This document shows positions 24,453 through 30,509 of a stretch of DNA of 40,281 nucleotides, one piece after another. The stretch is from an uncultured beta proteobacterium (GTDB lineage Bacteria; Pseudomonadota; Gammaproteobacteria; Burkholderiales; Burkholderiaceae_C). How positions within the stretch are numbered: the first letter of the stretch is position 1; each line of letters opens with the position of its first letter. Under the pieces are notes generated by a model, which saw only the letters and a list, made by a program, of their open reading frames with translations, was not told the DNA's origin and ran no database searches. The position numbers and the translations under genes are program-made. The stretch lies in assembly GCA_903920695.1 (NCBI GenBank), contig CAIXNB010000056.1, forward strand, positions 1 through 40,281, written 5' to 3'.

Positions 24453-24710
24453 TCAAACTTCCTGCCCTGCGGGCTGTTGAGAATTGGTAATTGGTGCAGC
24501 GCCAGTACCACGAAGGACGCTCCAGGCCACGTCTGGTCGAAGGTCTTCGCAGCGCACCAGGCCGCCCGTGGCGGCTTCGATGGCCGGGCAGCGCTCGGCG
24601 GACACAGCAGACAGGCCTTTGACCCATTGGCTAACCGCGCCAGGCGTCACTCCCAGGCGTTTAGCCAACTCCGCCTGGCTGTTTGTTTGGAAATAGGTTT
24701 TGAGGTCCAT
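24453..24710 (-). CDS. Cro-like repressor (YdaS family)
   Basis: An 85-residue HTH protein: MDLKTYFQTNSQAELAKRLG, VTPGAVSQWVKGLSAVSAER, then CPAIEAATGGLVRCEDLRPD. That is the YdaS/Cro-like pattern of lambdoid and related phages, with the HTH at about residues 11-35. It is divergent from the XRE repressor gene, with three operator palindromes between the two starts, the layout of a lambda immunity region. It should repress the repressor gene and allow lytic leftward expression. The ATG is close to CGGGA, a weak ribosome site. Confidence 0.8.
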   Translation of the reverse strand: MDLKTYFQTNSQAELAKRLGVTPGAVSQWVKGLSAVSAERCPAIEAATGGLVRCEDLRPDVAWSVLRGTGAAPITNSQQPAGQEV

Positions 24711-24719
24711 TCCCGTACT

Positions 24720-24781
24720 GTAGCCGGGCTATCCTATTTTTGCAATAGCCCGGCTGAAATATGTAATTTTAGCTAGGCTAT
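24720..24781. promoter_or_regulatory. Operator region with three TAGCCSGGCTA palindromes
   Basis: Between the divergent Cro-like and repressor genes are TAGCCGGGCTA (24721-24731, perfect), TAGCCCGGCTG (24746-24756, one mismatch) and TAGCTAGGCTA (24770-24780, one mismatch). Centres are 25 and 24 bp apart. The geometry is that of a lambda right operator with three sites. A possible leftward promoter is TTTCAG-17 bp-TAGGAT on the minus strand between sites 1 and 2; a possible rightward -10 is TATATT at 24779-24784. Confidence 0.8.
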
Positions 24782-24790
24782 ATTGGTACT

Positions 24791-25363
24791 ATGAGTAAAT
24801 CACACAGTCCGTTTCGAGCATCCAAGCTGGCACCTTGGGAAATTGAAGCGGCGGCTCGACTCAAGACGTTGTTTGAGGCGCGCGCCGGCGTTACGCAAAA
24901 ATCATTCGGCCAAACTTACGGAATTGGTGTTGGCGCCATGGTGTCGCAGTATTTGAATGCAAAGCGCCCTATTAGCTTGCCTACCGCAATCAAGTTTGCA
25001 CGCGGCTTATGCGTGTCTGTAAACGACATCTCCCCGACCTTGGCCGCGCAGCTTCCTCAAAGCCCAGTCGGTAACGAGTTCCCCAGCCACCCCCATGCGC
25101 AAGCTCAGATGGAGCGGGCCAAGGCCTTGAGCGATCAGGCGGCTACCCTGGGGCCAAAGGAGGCTATGGCCGGGCTCTCTGAGCTGGTAAGAGCGCTGCA
25201 CCCCACACTTGCCAACGCAGGGCGTGATGCACTCAGGCAGTGGGTGGATGGCACGATTGACGCCGAGCGGGCCGCCGACACCCTTGAAGCGCTAACCCAC
25301 GTGAGCGAAAACATGAAAATCGCACACCCGCCTTTACCGATAAAAAAACAGAGCAACGGGTAA
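24791..25363 (+). CDS. Prophage repressor, XRE-type HTH without S24 domain
   Basis: A 190-residue protein divergent from the Cro-like gene. The HTH covers about residues 35-65 (TQKSFGQTYGIGVGAMVSQY, then LNAKRPISLPTAIKFARGL). The rest is a linker and a helical region (AMAGLSELVRALHPTLANAG, DAERAADTLEALTH) that should dimerise. No GxSM...K serine-lysine pattern of LexA/CI autoproteolysis is present, so induction probably does not follow RecA-stimulated self-cleavage. It is the best candidate to bind the five TAGCCSGGCTA sites and keep the prophage silent. The 3' end overlaps the opposite BrnA-like gene by 30 bases. Confidence 0.75.
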   Translation: MSKSHSPFRASKLAPWEIEAAARLKTLFEARAGVTQKSFGQTYGIGVGAMVSQYLNAKRPISLPTAIKFARGLCVSVNDISPTLAAQLPQSPVGNEFPSHPHAQAQMERAKALSDQAATLGPKEAMAGLSELVRALHPTLANAGRDALRQWVDGTIDAERAADTLEALTHVSENMKIAHPPLPIKKQSNG

Positions 25364-25660
25364 ACCCGCTTTGCCAAGTTTTTCAGTTTTCAATTCGCCC
25401 GTCTGTTCCCGATGCGGGCAATAGACGGCAAACCACGCACACCGCAAGCATTGTGCTGTTTGAGCCCCGGTGTCCGCGCCGATTGAATATTGACCCACCC
25501 TGCCCAGCTCTACCGCCTGGCGTGACACCACGTTAACGCGCGTCTGCCAGCCCTTCCCACTGGCACGCATAGCGGCCAGCACATCGGGGTCAATTCGCAT
25601 GGAAACCATGGGGCGCTTAACGTCTTCCGGTGGGCGGTCGCGGGTACGGACGGCAACCAT
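25334..25660 (-). CDS. Orphan BrnA-like antitoxin-domain protein with Cys-rich tail
   Basis: A 108-residue frame starting at the ATG at 25660, which has GGAG five bases before it. Residues about 18-45 (VSMRIDPDVLAAMRASGKGW followed by QTRVNVVSRQAVELG) match the ribbon-helix-helix BrnA antitoxin pattern (DUF4415). The C terminus differs from BrnA: QCLRCAWFAVYCPHR, a possible metal-binding Cys/His group. No BrnT-type toxin is adjacent; instead the gene overlaps a small HNH nuclease gene by 44 bases. It may be a DNA-binding autoregulator of this cassette. Start choice is moderately sure; an inner ATG exists at the 17th-18th codon. Confidence 0.65.
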   Translation of the reverse strand: MVAVRTRDRPPEDVKRPMVSMRIDPDVLAAMRASGKGWQTRVNVVSRQAVELGRVGQYSIGADTGAQTAQCLRCAWFAVYCPHREQTGELKTEKLGKAGLPVALFFYR

Positions 25661-25925
25661 TGCGCTCCCACTTGTCCTTGTCTTTACCGTCGGCGATGGT
25701 CTGCCACTGCATGTTCTCTGGCCGGTCGGCGCCGCCACAGGCCAGCGGTTGGATGTGGTCGATGACGTAGCCAGCGCACGGCCCTTTGCGAGCGCCGTTG
25801 GCCGGGCACGGGTTGTTTTGTTTGAATTCGACCTTAGCGGACTGGCTGCGCTTGGTGCGGGCATCGATTGGCCCGCAAACCGCTAGCCCGCAAAGGACAA
25901 TGATGACGCCAAATATGCGGCTCAC
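25617..25925 (-). CDS. Small HNH endonuclease with N-terminal export-like sequence
   Basis: A 102-residue protein from a GTG at 25925 that overlaps the preceding stop (GTGA), the likely coupled start. Residues 1-20 (MSRIFGVIIVLCGLAVCGPI) are a hydrophobic export-like or lipoprotein-like signal. The rest is an HNH nuclease: NNPCPANGARKGPCAGYVID, DHIQPLACGGADRPENMQWQ and KDKWER. Such small exported HNH proteins occur widely in Proteobacteria; they probably act on DNA in the periplasm or cell surface. In a prophage it may serve exclusion of incoming DNA, but that is inference. Confidence 0.75.
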   Translation of the reverse strand: MSRIFGVIIVLCGLAVCGPIDARTKRSQSAKVEFKQNNPCPANGARKGPCAGYVIDHIQPLACGGADRPENMQWQTIADGKDKDKWERNGCRPYPRPPTGRR

Positions 25926-26332
25926 ATTGCTAGCCACAGACAGATGCCAACCCAAATTGCCAACATTACGATCAATGTGATGTTTGAATGTTGAACCCAA
26001 AACTCACCGATTTCTCTGCCTATTGCGTAGGGGTTTACTGAAGGGGTGGAAGCTGCTGCTTCGCGCGCGATTTGCGGCACCAGCATGGAACCACAATGCT
26101 TGCATTTGCGCGCATCACGCAATACAAGCTCCCGACAGTCCGGACACTTGATGTGCGTCTGCAGATTTGGTTCTGGGTGTTTCAAATCATCGGCGATGGC
26201 GCAAAAAATAAAGCCCAGCAGCGGACTCAGGAGCGCGGCAAAAACAAACCACCGAAACCCTGACCGGCCTTTTGATGCGCCATAAGCGCCAACAGCAACC
26301 GACAACGCAAACCACGAAAAGAACCAAACCAT
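25922..26332 (-). CDS. Zinc-ribbon membrane protein
   Basis: A 136-residue protein with a strong ribosome site (GGAGGCGAG) before its ATG. It has two hydrophobic segments at the N terminus (WFFSWFALSVAVGAYGAS and WFVFAALLSPLLGFIFCAI), a cytoplasmic zinc ribbon KCPDCRELVLRDARKCKHCG at about residues 63-82, and a C-terminal membrane helix (ITLIVMLAIWVGICLWLAM). Four cysteines in two CxxC pairs would hold one zinc. It is the first gene of a three-gene leftward cassette (HNH nuclease and BrnA-like follow with overlaps). The function is unknown; a membrane anchor for superinfection exclusion is one option. Confidence 0.7.
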   Translation of the reverse strand: MVWFFSWFALSVAVGAYGASKGRSGFRWFVFAALLSPLLGFIFCAIADDLKHPEPNLQTHIKCPDCRELVLRDARKCKHCGSMLVPQIAREAAASTPSVNPYAIGREIGEFWVQHSNITLIVMLAIWVGICLWLAM

Positions 26333-26445
26333 CTCGCCTCCAATCTGCTAGCTATCTTATTGCAGTATTTGGGGAATCATTTTCCAGAATGCCGGTAGTT
26401 TTAGAGCAACAACACTCCCTGTCTTGAGAAATATTTCAAAATAGT

Positions 26446-26483
26446 GTAGCCGGGCTATTGCATTAAGTGGATAGCCCGGCTAC
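26446..26483. promoter_or_regulatory. Second operator pair, TAGCCSGGCTA x2
   Basis: TAGCCGGGCTA (26447-26457) and TAGCCCGGCTA (26472-26482) are both perfect copies of the operator found at 24721-24780, with the same 25-bp centre spacing. Outward bases also match, giving a 13-bp inverted repeat with a 12-base spacer as in the other locus. They precede the rightward operon at 26527 and the leftward cassette at 26332, so the repressor can control both from here. Confidence 0.85.
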
Positions 26484-26526
26484 AGTTGCACTCATTACCC
26501 GCAATCCAGCGGGCAAGGAGTGAAAA

Positions 26527-26862
26527 GTGCAGACACCAACACAAGCGGCAAAGCGTACTCCGCGCCTCACATCACGCAGTAACCCTTGGCCTCACCCTGA
26601 GTTGCCGGATTACAAGGAAGTCGGGCTGCGGGCGTACTGGTTATGCGAATACATGCGCTGCGAAGCCCGCCGATATGAAATTTTGCGTATCTATGGCGCC
26701 GGAATTCTGCGGAACAATTTCGCGGCCTGTACAGCACTGCTTCGCGCGGACGATGGACTGCGCGACGAAGTCAAGGAGAGTTTGACTCTATTGATTGATT
26801 TTGGCGGGCTGCTGATGGCCTTCCCTGAGACGACAGCCATTGCACAAGGCGGTGCAGCATGA
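26527..26862 (+). CDS. First gene of rightward early operon, function unknown
   Basis: A 111-residue protein starting at GTG with a perfect ribosome site (AAGGAGTGAAAA). Content: a polar N terminus, LPDYKEVGLRAYWLCEYMRC, EARRYEILRIYGAGILRNNF and a helical end with LTLLIDFGGLLMAF. I do not recognise a family. As the first gene behind the operator pair it would be the earliest rightward product after induction. Its stop overlaps the ATG of the next frame by four bases (26859-26862). Confidence 0.65.
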   Translation: MQTPTQAAKRTPRLTSRSNPWPHPELPDYKEVGLRAYWLCEYMRCEARRYEILRIYGAGILRNNFAACTALLRADDGLRDEVKESLTLLIDFGGLLMAFPETTAIAQGGAA

Positions 26863-27404
26863 CGCCAATCCAATCAAGTGACGATCAGATAGGCGGCGAG
26901 CCGCTTGAGTCGGTTCGAGTAGGTGGTCCAGTTAGCGTCGGAGGCCGTGGGCACACAGCCATCGTTGTAGAAATATATGCGCTCGGCTGCGGGATCACCC
27001 TTGTAGGACAGCGCCTCGATCTGCCGCCTACTGAGCCCGCGTTTGAACTTGAATCGAACGGGAAGGTCTTCGTATTTGACCCACTCGGAGCTCGTCATGC
27101 CCACGGGTTTGTAACTTCGGTTAAGGGCCACATACGAACCGTCTTCGAGTTTTTGCAGGCAGTAGATCATGAAAGTGTGCCGAAAGTCAGCAACGCGCTC
27201 TGTCATGGCGATTCGTCCTTAAAGACTGTCATTCTCTACCTACCGCAAGGATATGGAAAAAGCCTGATGGCCCACGCCATTGCGGCCAAGTTGGGATGCA
27301 ATTCGGTGGTTGATGATTGGTCGGCCGGTGCGCAAATCACACCAGGAGCCCTTCATCTGACCAATGATGATGTTTTACGTTTGTGGCAGGGCGGTGCAGC
27401 ATGA
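26859..27404 (+). CDS. P-loop protein gene interrupted near its start by an inverted gene
   Basis: The frame is open from the ATG at 26859 (ATGA overlap with the gene before) to 27404, and this is its only upstream in-frame ATG. Only the last 61 residues (27222-27404) look like real protein: KTVILYLPQGYGKSLMAHAI, AAKLGCNSVVDDWSAGAQIT, PGALHLTNDD. They resemble small phage P-loop proteins that normally begin MKTVILYGPQGCGKT. The first 120 codons lie antisense to the gene 26874-27206 and look arbitrary. The Walker A glycine is replaced (LPQGYGKS). Either a fusion product is made or the gene is dead. The stop overlaps the next ATG (ATGA). Confidence 0.5.
   Translation: MTPIQSSDDQIGGEPLESVRVGGPVSVGGRGHTAIVVEIYALGCGITLVGQRLDLPPTEPAFELESNGKVFVFDPLGARHAHGFVTSVKGHIRTVFEFLQAVDHESVPKVSNALCHGDSSLKTVILYLPQGYGKSLMAHAIAAKLGCNSVVDDWSAGAQITPGALHLTNDDVLRLWQGGAA
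26874..27206 (-). CDS. Inverted small gene (moron-like), function unknown
   Basis: A 110-residue protein on the minus strand within the plus-strand operon. It has its own ribosome site (AAGGACGAATCGCC) and a well-formed sequence: HTFMIYCLQKLEDGSYVALN, RSYKPVGMTSSEWVKYEDLP, then FKRGLSRRQIEALSYKGDPA and RIYFYNDGCVPTASDANWT. Proteins with this pattern are found in other phages and bacteria without known function. The opposite direction and the disrupted neighbour suggest an acquired moron, possibly expressed in the lysogen. No promoter is certain. Confidence 0.65.
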   Translation of the reverse strand: MTERVADFRHTFMIYCLQKLEDGSYVALNRSYKPVGMTSSEWVKYEDLPVRFKFKRGLSRRQIEALSYKGDPAAERIYFYNDGCVPTASDANWTTYSNRLKRLAAYLIVT

Positions 27405-27739
27405 AGGCCGCCCACTGCTGCAGCCACAACTGCAACCAGGGCCGAGACTGCCCCAACCGCGCGGCCCATGGCACCCTGGGCAATGTGGCCATGATCGCCG
27501 TCTTGGTGTCGCTCATCATTGTGCTGTTGGCATGGGCGGGTCCCGCCATTGATGATCACGGCAGCGACTCAGCAACGGCTGACGCAATGGAGGCCGCCCA
27601 GGCGCGCGATCGTTACCTGGCAGCTGCTCAGCGTTCCTGTGGTACCAACGCCGGCGTGGTTGAGCTTGAAGATGGTTCGATGCGCTGCGCCTTGCACACC
27701 GGCCGCAAGACTGCCCGAGTGGCTTTGGTGATGCCATGA
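27401..27739 (+). CDS. Cys-rich small membrane protein 1
   Basis: A 112-residue protein from an ATG overlapping the previous stop (ATGA). The first 20 residues hold five cysteines and two histidines (CCSHNCNQGRDCP), a motif found in small proteins of phages of this group. A membrane helix follows at about 31-53 (VAMIAVLVSLIIVLLAWAG). The C-terminal half is soluble, with MEAAQARDRYLAAAQRSCG and VVELEDGSMRC. A start further upstream (27383) would lie inside the previous gene. Function unknown; it is paired with a second protein of the same design. Confidence 0.65.
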   Translation: MKAAHCCSHNCNQGRDCPNRAAHGTLGNVAMIAVLVSLIIVLLAWAGPAIDDHGSDSATADAMEAAQARDRYLAAAQRSCGTNAGVVELEDGSMRCALHTGRKTARVALVMP

Positions 27740-27975
27740 AGTGCTGCGACGCCTGGGGCAGGTGCACACGCGGCGACGATTGCTGCGCTCGCGCCGCTGA
27801 GACTCAGCCCACACAGCCGCCGCTTGACTGGATTCCCGATCCGAAAGACCTTTGCGAGCCCATGAGCCTCGGTGAAATGGTAGTGGTTGCAGGTATTGTG
27901 CTCGCGCTTTGCTTTGCCAGCGCCGTCCTGATCTACGCCAGCATACGCTTCATTTTTCCGGGGTGGCTCTCATGA
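27736..27975 (+). CDS. Cys-rich small membrane protein 2
   Basis: A 79-residue protein, again starting with a Cys-rich segment (MKCCDAWGRCTRGDDCCARA), a Pro-rich linker (QPTQPPLDWIPDP) and a C-terminal membrane helix (EMVVVAGIVLALCFASAVLI). Design and position directly after the previous protein suggest that the two act together or arose by duplication. Overlaps of four bases on both sides. No family known to me. Confidence 0.65.
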   Translation: MKCCDAWGRCTRGDDCCARAAETQPTQPPLDWIPDPKDLCEPMSLGEMVVVAGIVLALCFASAVLIYASIRFIFPGWLS

Positions 27976-28286
27976 TGCAGGCGTCTACACAATCCGGCGC
28001 GTTGATCGAGTACTCAGGCACCCTATTACACGCCGCTGAAGCCCGCACCAGCGCGCTCGACCACGAAGGCCACATGGTGCCGGTCTTGTGCCTGGACATC
28101 GAGCTCGACAACAGCTTTCACACGCCGCTGCACGTCGAGCAGTATTTTCCCACTGGCCACCAGGCGCAGGCACAAGCCGCTGCACACCGCTTTAAGAAGG
28201 GTCAGCGCGTCACCGTCAAGGTGCCTTTACTCACGTTGCGCATCGGCGGTATTGCCGCGCATATCAATGTTCCTAAAGACCAATAA
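27972..28286 (+). CDS. OB-fold-like small protein, function unknown
   Basis: A 104-residue protein with the start at 27972 (ATGA overlap; a second ATG follows directly). The sequence has alternating beta strands: ALIEYSGTLLHAAEA, VPVLCLDIELDNSF, VEQYFPTGHQAQAQAAAHRF, KKGQRVTVKVPLLTLRIGGI. The spacing of strands and a KKGQRV turn are reminiscent of short OB-fold single-stranded DNA-binding proteins, which fits an early operon. No diagnostic SSB tail is present. The function stays open. Confidence 0.55.
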   Translation: MMQASTQSGALIEYSGTLLHAAEARTSALDHEGHMVPVLCLDIELDNSFHTPLHVEQYFPTGHQAQAQAAAHRFKKGQRVTVKVPLLTLRIGGIAAHINVPKDQ

Positions 28287-28302
28287 CCCAGGAGCCCTTT
28301 CA

Positions 28303-28521
28303 ATGCCCTCTGTAACCATCACTCTCACTGATACGCCGGATGGCGTCTCATGCCACAGCAGCTTCAAGCCTGCTGTCGGCCACCCATGCAGCCCGGCACA
28401 GTCCTACGCGCTGGAGATCATCAACCGCACGCATCGTCAATGGGGAATTCCCGCTGCCGCCAAGAGAGATGGCGTTGACATCGATGCCGTGCATTTCAAC
28501 TGCAACAAGGTGGCGCCATGA
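28303..28521 (+). CDS. Small phage protein, function unknown
   Basis: A 72-residue protein with an AGGAG ribosome site eight bases before the ATG, the only gene in this operon besides the first with a free-standing start. It begins MPSVTITLTDTPDGVSCHSS and includes HPCSPAQSYALEIINRTHRQ and VHFNCNKVAP. I know similar short proteins only as unnamed phage genes. Its stop overlaps the start of the ParB-like gene by ATGA, so it may set the translation level of that gene. Confidence 0.55.
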   Translation: MPSVTITLTDTPDGVSCHSSFKPAVGHPCSPAQSYALEIINRTHRQWGIPAAAKRDGVDIDAVHFNCNKVAP

Positions 28522-30509
28522 AAGAATACTCCGCAGACACCGGCGAGGTCATTGCCGACGCCATCATTGAATATGCTGACCTGGCGCTTGACACCATCGT
28601 CGCCAGCCCCACCAACCCCCGCAAGCGCTTCAACCCCGCCAAGATGGCCGAACTGGCGGCCAGCATCAAGGCCGACGAAGTGCACGAGCCGATCGTCGTG
28701 CGGCCGCTGCCTGCAGCACGACTGCAGGAGAGTTTCCTTGACCGCAGGCCTGGCGCACCGCTGCCCACGCACGAGCTGGTGTCTGGTGAGCGCCGCTGGC
28801 GTGCCAGCATCGATGCCGGCAAGACCACGATCCCGGCGCGCATCAAGCGCTACACCGATGAACAGGTGGTGCGCATCCAGATCGTGGAGAACACGCAGCG
28901 TGCCGATCTGCACCCGATGGAAGAGGCTGAAGGCTTCCAGCACATGATGACGTTGCTAGGCATCAACGCTGACCAGGTTGCCGATGAAGTGGGCGTCAGC
29001 CGCTCGACCGTGTTTGCGCGCATGAAGCTGCTGGACCTGTGCGTGTCTGCGCGCGATGCTTTCTATTCCGAGAAGATCGACCAGAGCCGCGCCCTGATCA
29101 TTGCCCGCGTGCCGGATGAGCAGCTGCAACTCAAGGCGCTGAAGGAAGCCTGCGCGACCGATTGGCAGGGTAGCGTTCCAAGCGTTCGCAGATTTCAGGT
29201 GTGGGTGCGCCAGCATTTGATGCTGGATCTGGACAAGGCCCGCTTCAAAATCACCGACGTTAGCCTGGTGCCGGCTGCCGGCAGTTGCCATGAGTGCCCA
29301 AAGCGCACCGGCGCTGCGCCGGATCTGTTTGCCGATGTGGATAAGGCAGATGTCTGCACCGACACCAAGTGCTTTCACCAAAAGCAAGCTGTTCATGACA
29401 AAGACGTTGCGGCAGCAGCAGAGGCGATGGGTCGGACCATCATCGACGGCAAGGCAGCCAAGCGTGTGTGGGAGTATGAGCGCCAAAACAACCTCAACGG
29501 CTATCGTCGCCTGGACCGTCCCGACCCACGTGTGGAAGGTAACAAATCGCTCAAGAAGTTGCTGGGCAAGGACTGCCCTGAGCCTGTGCTGCTCAAGAGC
29601 CCGCACGACGGCAGCCTGATCGAGGTCGTGGATGACGCCACGGTTACCCAACTACTGAAAGACCGCGGCCTGCTCTCGCCGGCCCAGGCGCGCGCCACGC
29701 GCGATATCAGTGTCCACGAGGCCAAGGCCAAACTCGAAGAAAAATATAACCGCACCTGGCGCCGTCTGGCCATCGAGCAGACTTACGAGACCATGATGCG
29801 CAGCCCAGAGGCTTACACCATCGGCATGCCAACCATCCGGCTGTTGGCCAAGATGCTGCTGCAGGGTTTGGTAAGCGACGATCGCGCCCACACGGCCGAA
29901 CTGATTGGCGTTGGTAAGGTGGCCGATGCTGACGGCATCAAGTCCTATATCGAAACCGCCACTGATATGGAAGTTGGCGGCGTGTTGTTGCTTCTGTTCA
30001 TGCAGCACGACATGCGCTTCAATGAGTACGCAGGCATCAAAGAGCCTGAGCGCATCAATGCGGTGGCGGAAGACTGCAAAGTAGACCTGAAATCCATCCA
30101 GGATGAGGTCAAAAAGCAGATGAAGGCCAAGGCGACACCCAAGAAAACCACTTTGGTCAAGCCCCCCGCTGCGCAGCAAATGCAGATTACCGCCGATCCC
30201 AAGGCTGGCGCGGTCAAGCCGCGCCAGGCCAAGCAAAAGCTCTCTGCCCAGGAAGCCATAACAGGCATCGCTGAAGCGATGCAGGGTATGGAACAGGCCG
30301 CGACTGCGCGGCCTGAAGCCCAGGCAAGCGAGGGAACAGCCAAGACGCCCAAGACCGCGAAGGCCAAAGGCAAAACTACCAAGGCAGTGAGCGTGCCATA
30401 CAAAGGGCCCAACGGCGAGGCCTGGAGTGGCCGAGGGCTGCAGCCCAGATGGGTTCGAGTGCACATCGAGCGCGGCGGGAAGTTGGACGATCTGAAGGTG
30501 GCGGCGTGA
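28518..30509 (+). CDS. ParB-like protein with C-terminal H-NS DNA-binding domain
   Basis: A 663-residue protein. Residues about 25-180 are a ParB/Spo0J domain: ASPTNPRKRFNPAKMAELAA, LVSGERRWRASIDAGKT (the GxRR CTP-binding motif near 90), VENTQRADLHPMEEAEGF near 123, and an HTH at VADEVGVSRSTVFARMKLLD. A Cys group (CHECPK, then CTDTKCF) near 257-290 may bind zinc. After a Lys/Ala-rich linker (about 540-625) the last 38 residues, YKGPNGEAWSGRGLQPRWV, carry the H-NS/BpH3-type DNA-binding signature. No ParA partner is nearby, so a role other than plasmid-style partition is likely, such as DNA coating, regulation or recombination. Confidence 0.85.
   Translation: MKEYSADTGEVIADAIIEYADLALDTIVASPTNPRKRFNPAKMAELAASIKADEVHEPIVVRPLPAARLQESFLDRRPGAPLPTHELVSGERRWRASIDAGKTTIPARIKRYTDEQVVRIQIVENTQRADLHPMEEAEGFQHMMTLLGINADQVADEVGVSRSTVFARMKLLDLCVSARDAFYSEKIDQSRALIIARVPDEQLQLKALKEACATDWQGSVPSVRRFQVWVRQHLMLDLDKARFKITDVSLVPAAGSCHECPKRTGAAPDLFADVDKADVCTDTKCFHQKQAVHDKDVAAAAEAMGRTIIDGKAAKRVWEYERQNNLNGYRRLDRPDPRVEGNKSLKKLLGKDCPEPVLLKSPHDGSLIEVVDDATVTQLLKDRGLLSPAQARATRDISVHEAKAKLEEKYNRTWRRLAIEQTYETMMRSPEAYTIGMPTIRLLAKMLLQGLVSDDRAHTAELIGVGKVADADGIKSYIETATDMEVGGVLLLLFMQHDMRFNEYAGIKEPERINAVAEDCKVDLKSIQDEVKKQMKAKATPKKTTLVKPPAAQQMQITADPKAGAVKPRQAKQKLSAQEAITGIAEAMQGMEQAATARPEAQASEGTAKTPKTAKAKGKTTKAVSVPYKGPNGEAWSGRGLQPRWVRVHIERGGKLDDLKVAA

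Noticed and set aside
23313-24776. A 487-codon open frame on the plus strand
   Set aside because: It crosses several small genes and the operator region, has no family-like segments, and its composition (Arg/Ala/Ser-rich) is that of an antisense frame in GC-rich DNA.
25340-25385. Intrinsic terminator after the repressor gene
   Set aside because: Only a 4-bp CGGG/CCCG stem without a following T-run could be found.
25334-25864. A 176-codon form of the BrnA-like protein
   Set aside because: The first 68 codons are antisense-like Ser/Arg/Pro-rich sequence out of frame with the HNH gene; the ATG at 25660 has GGAG at good distance.
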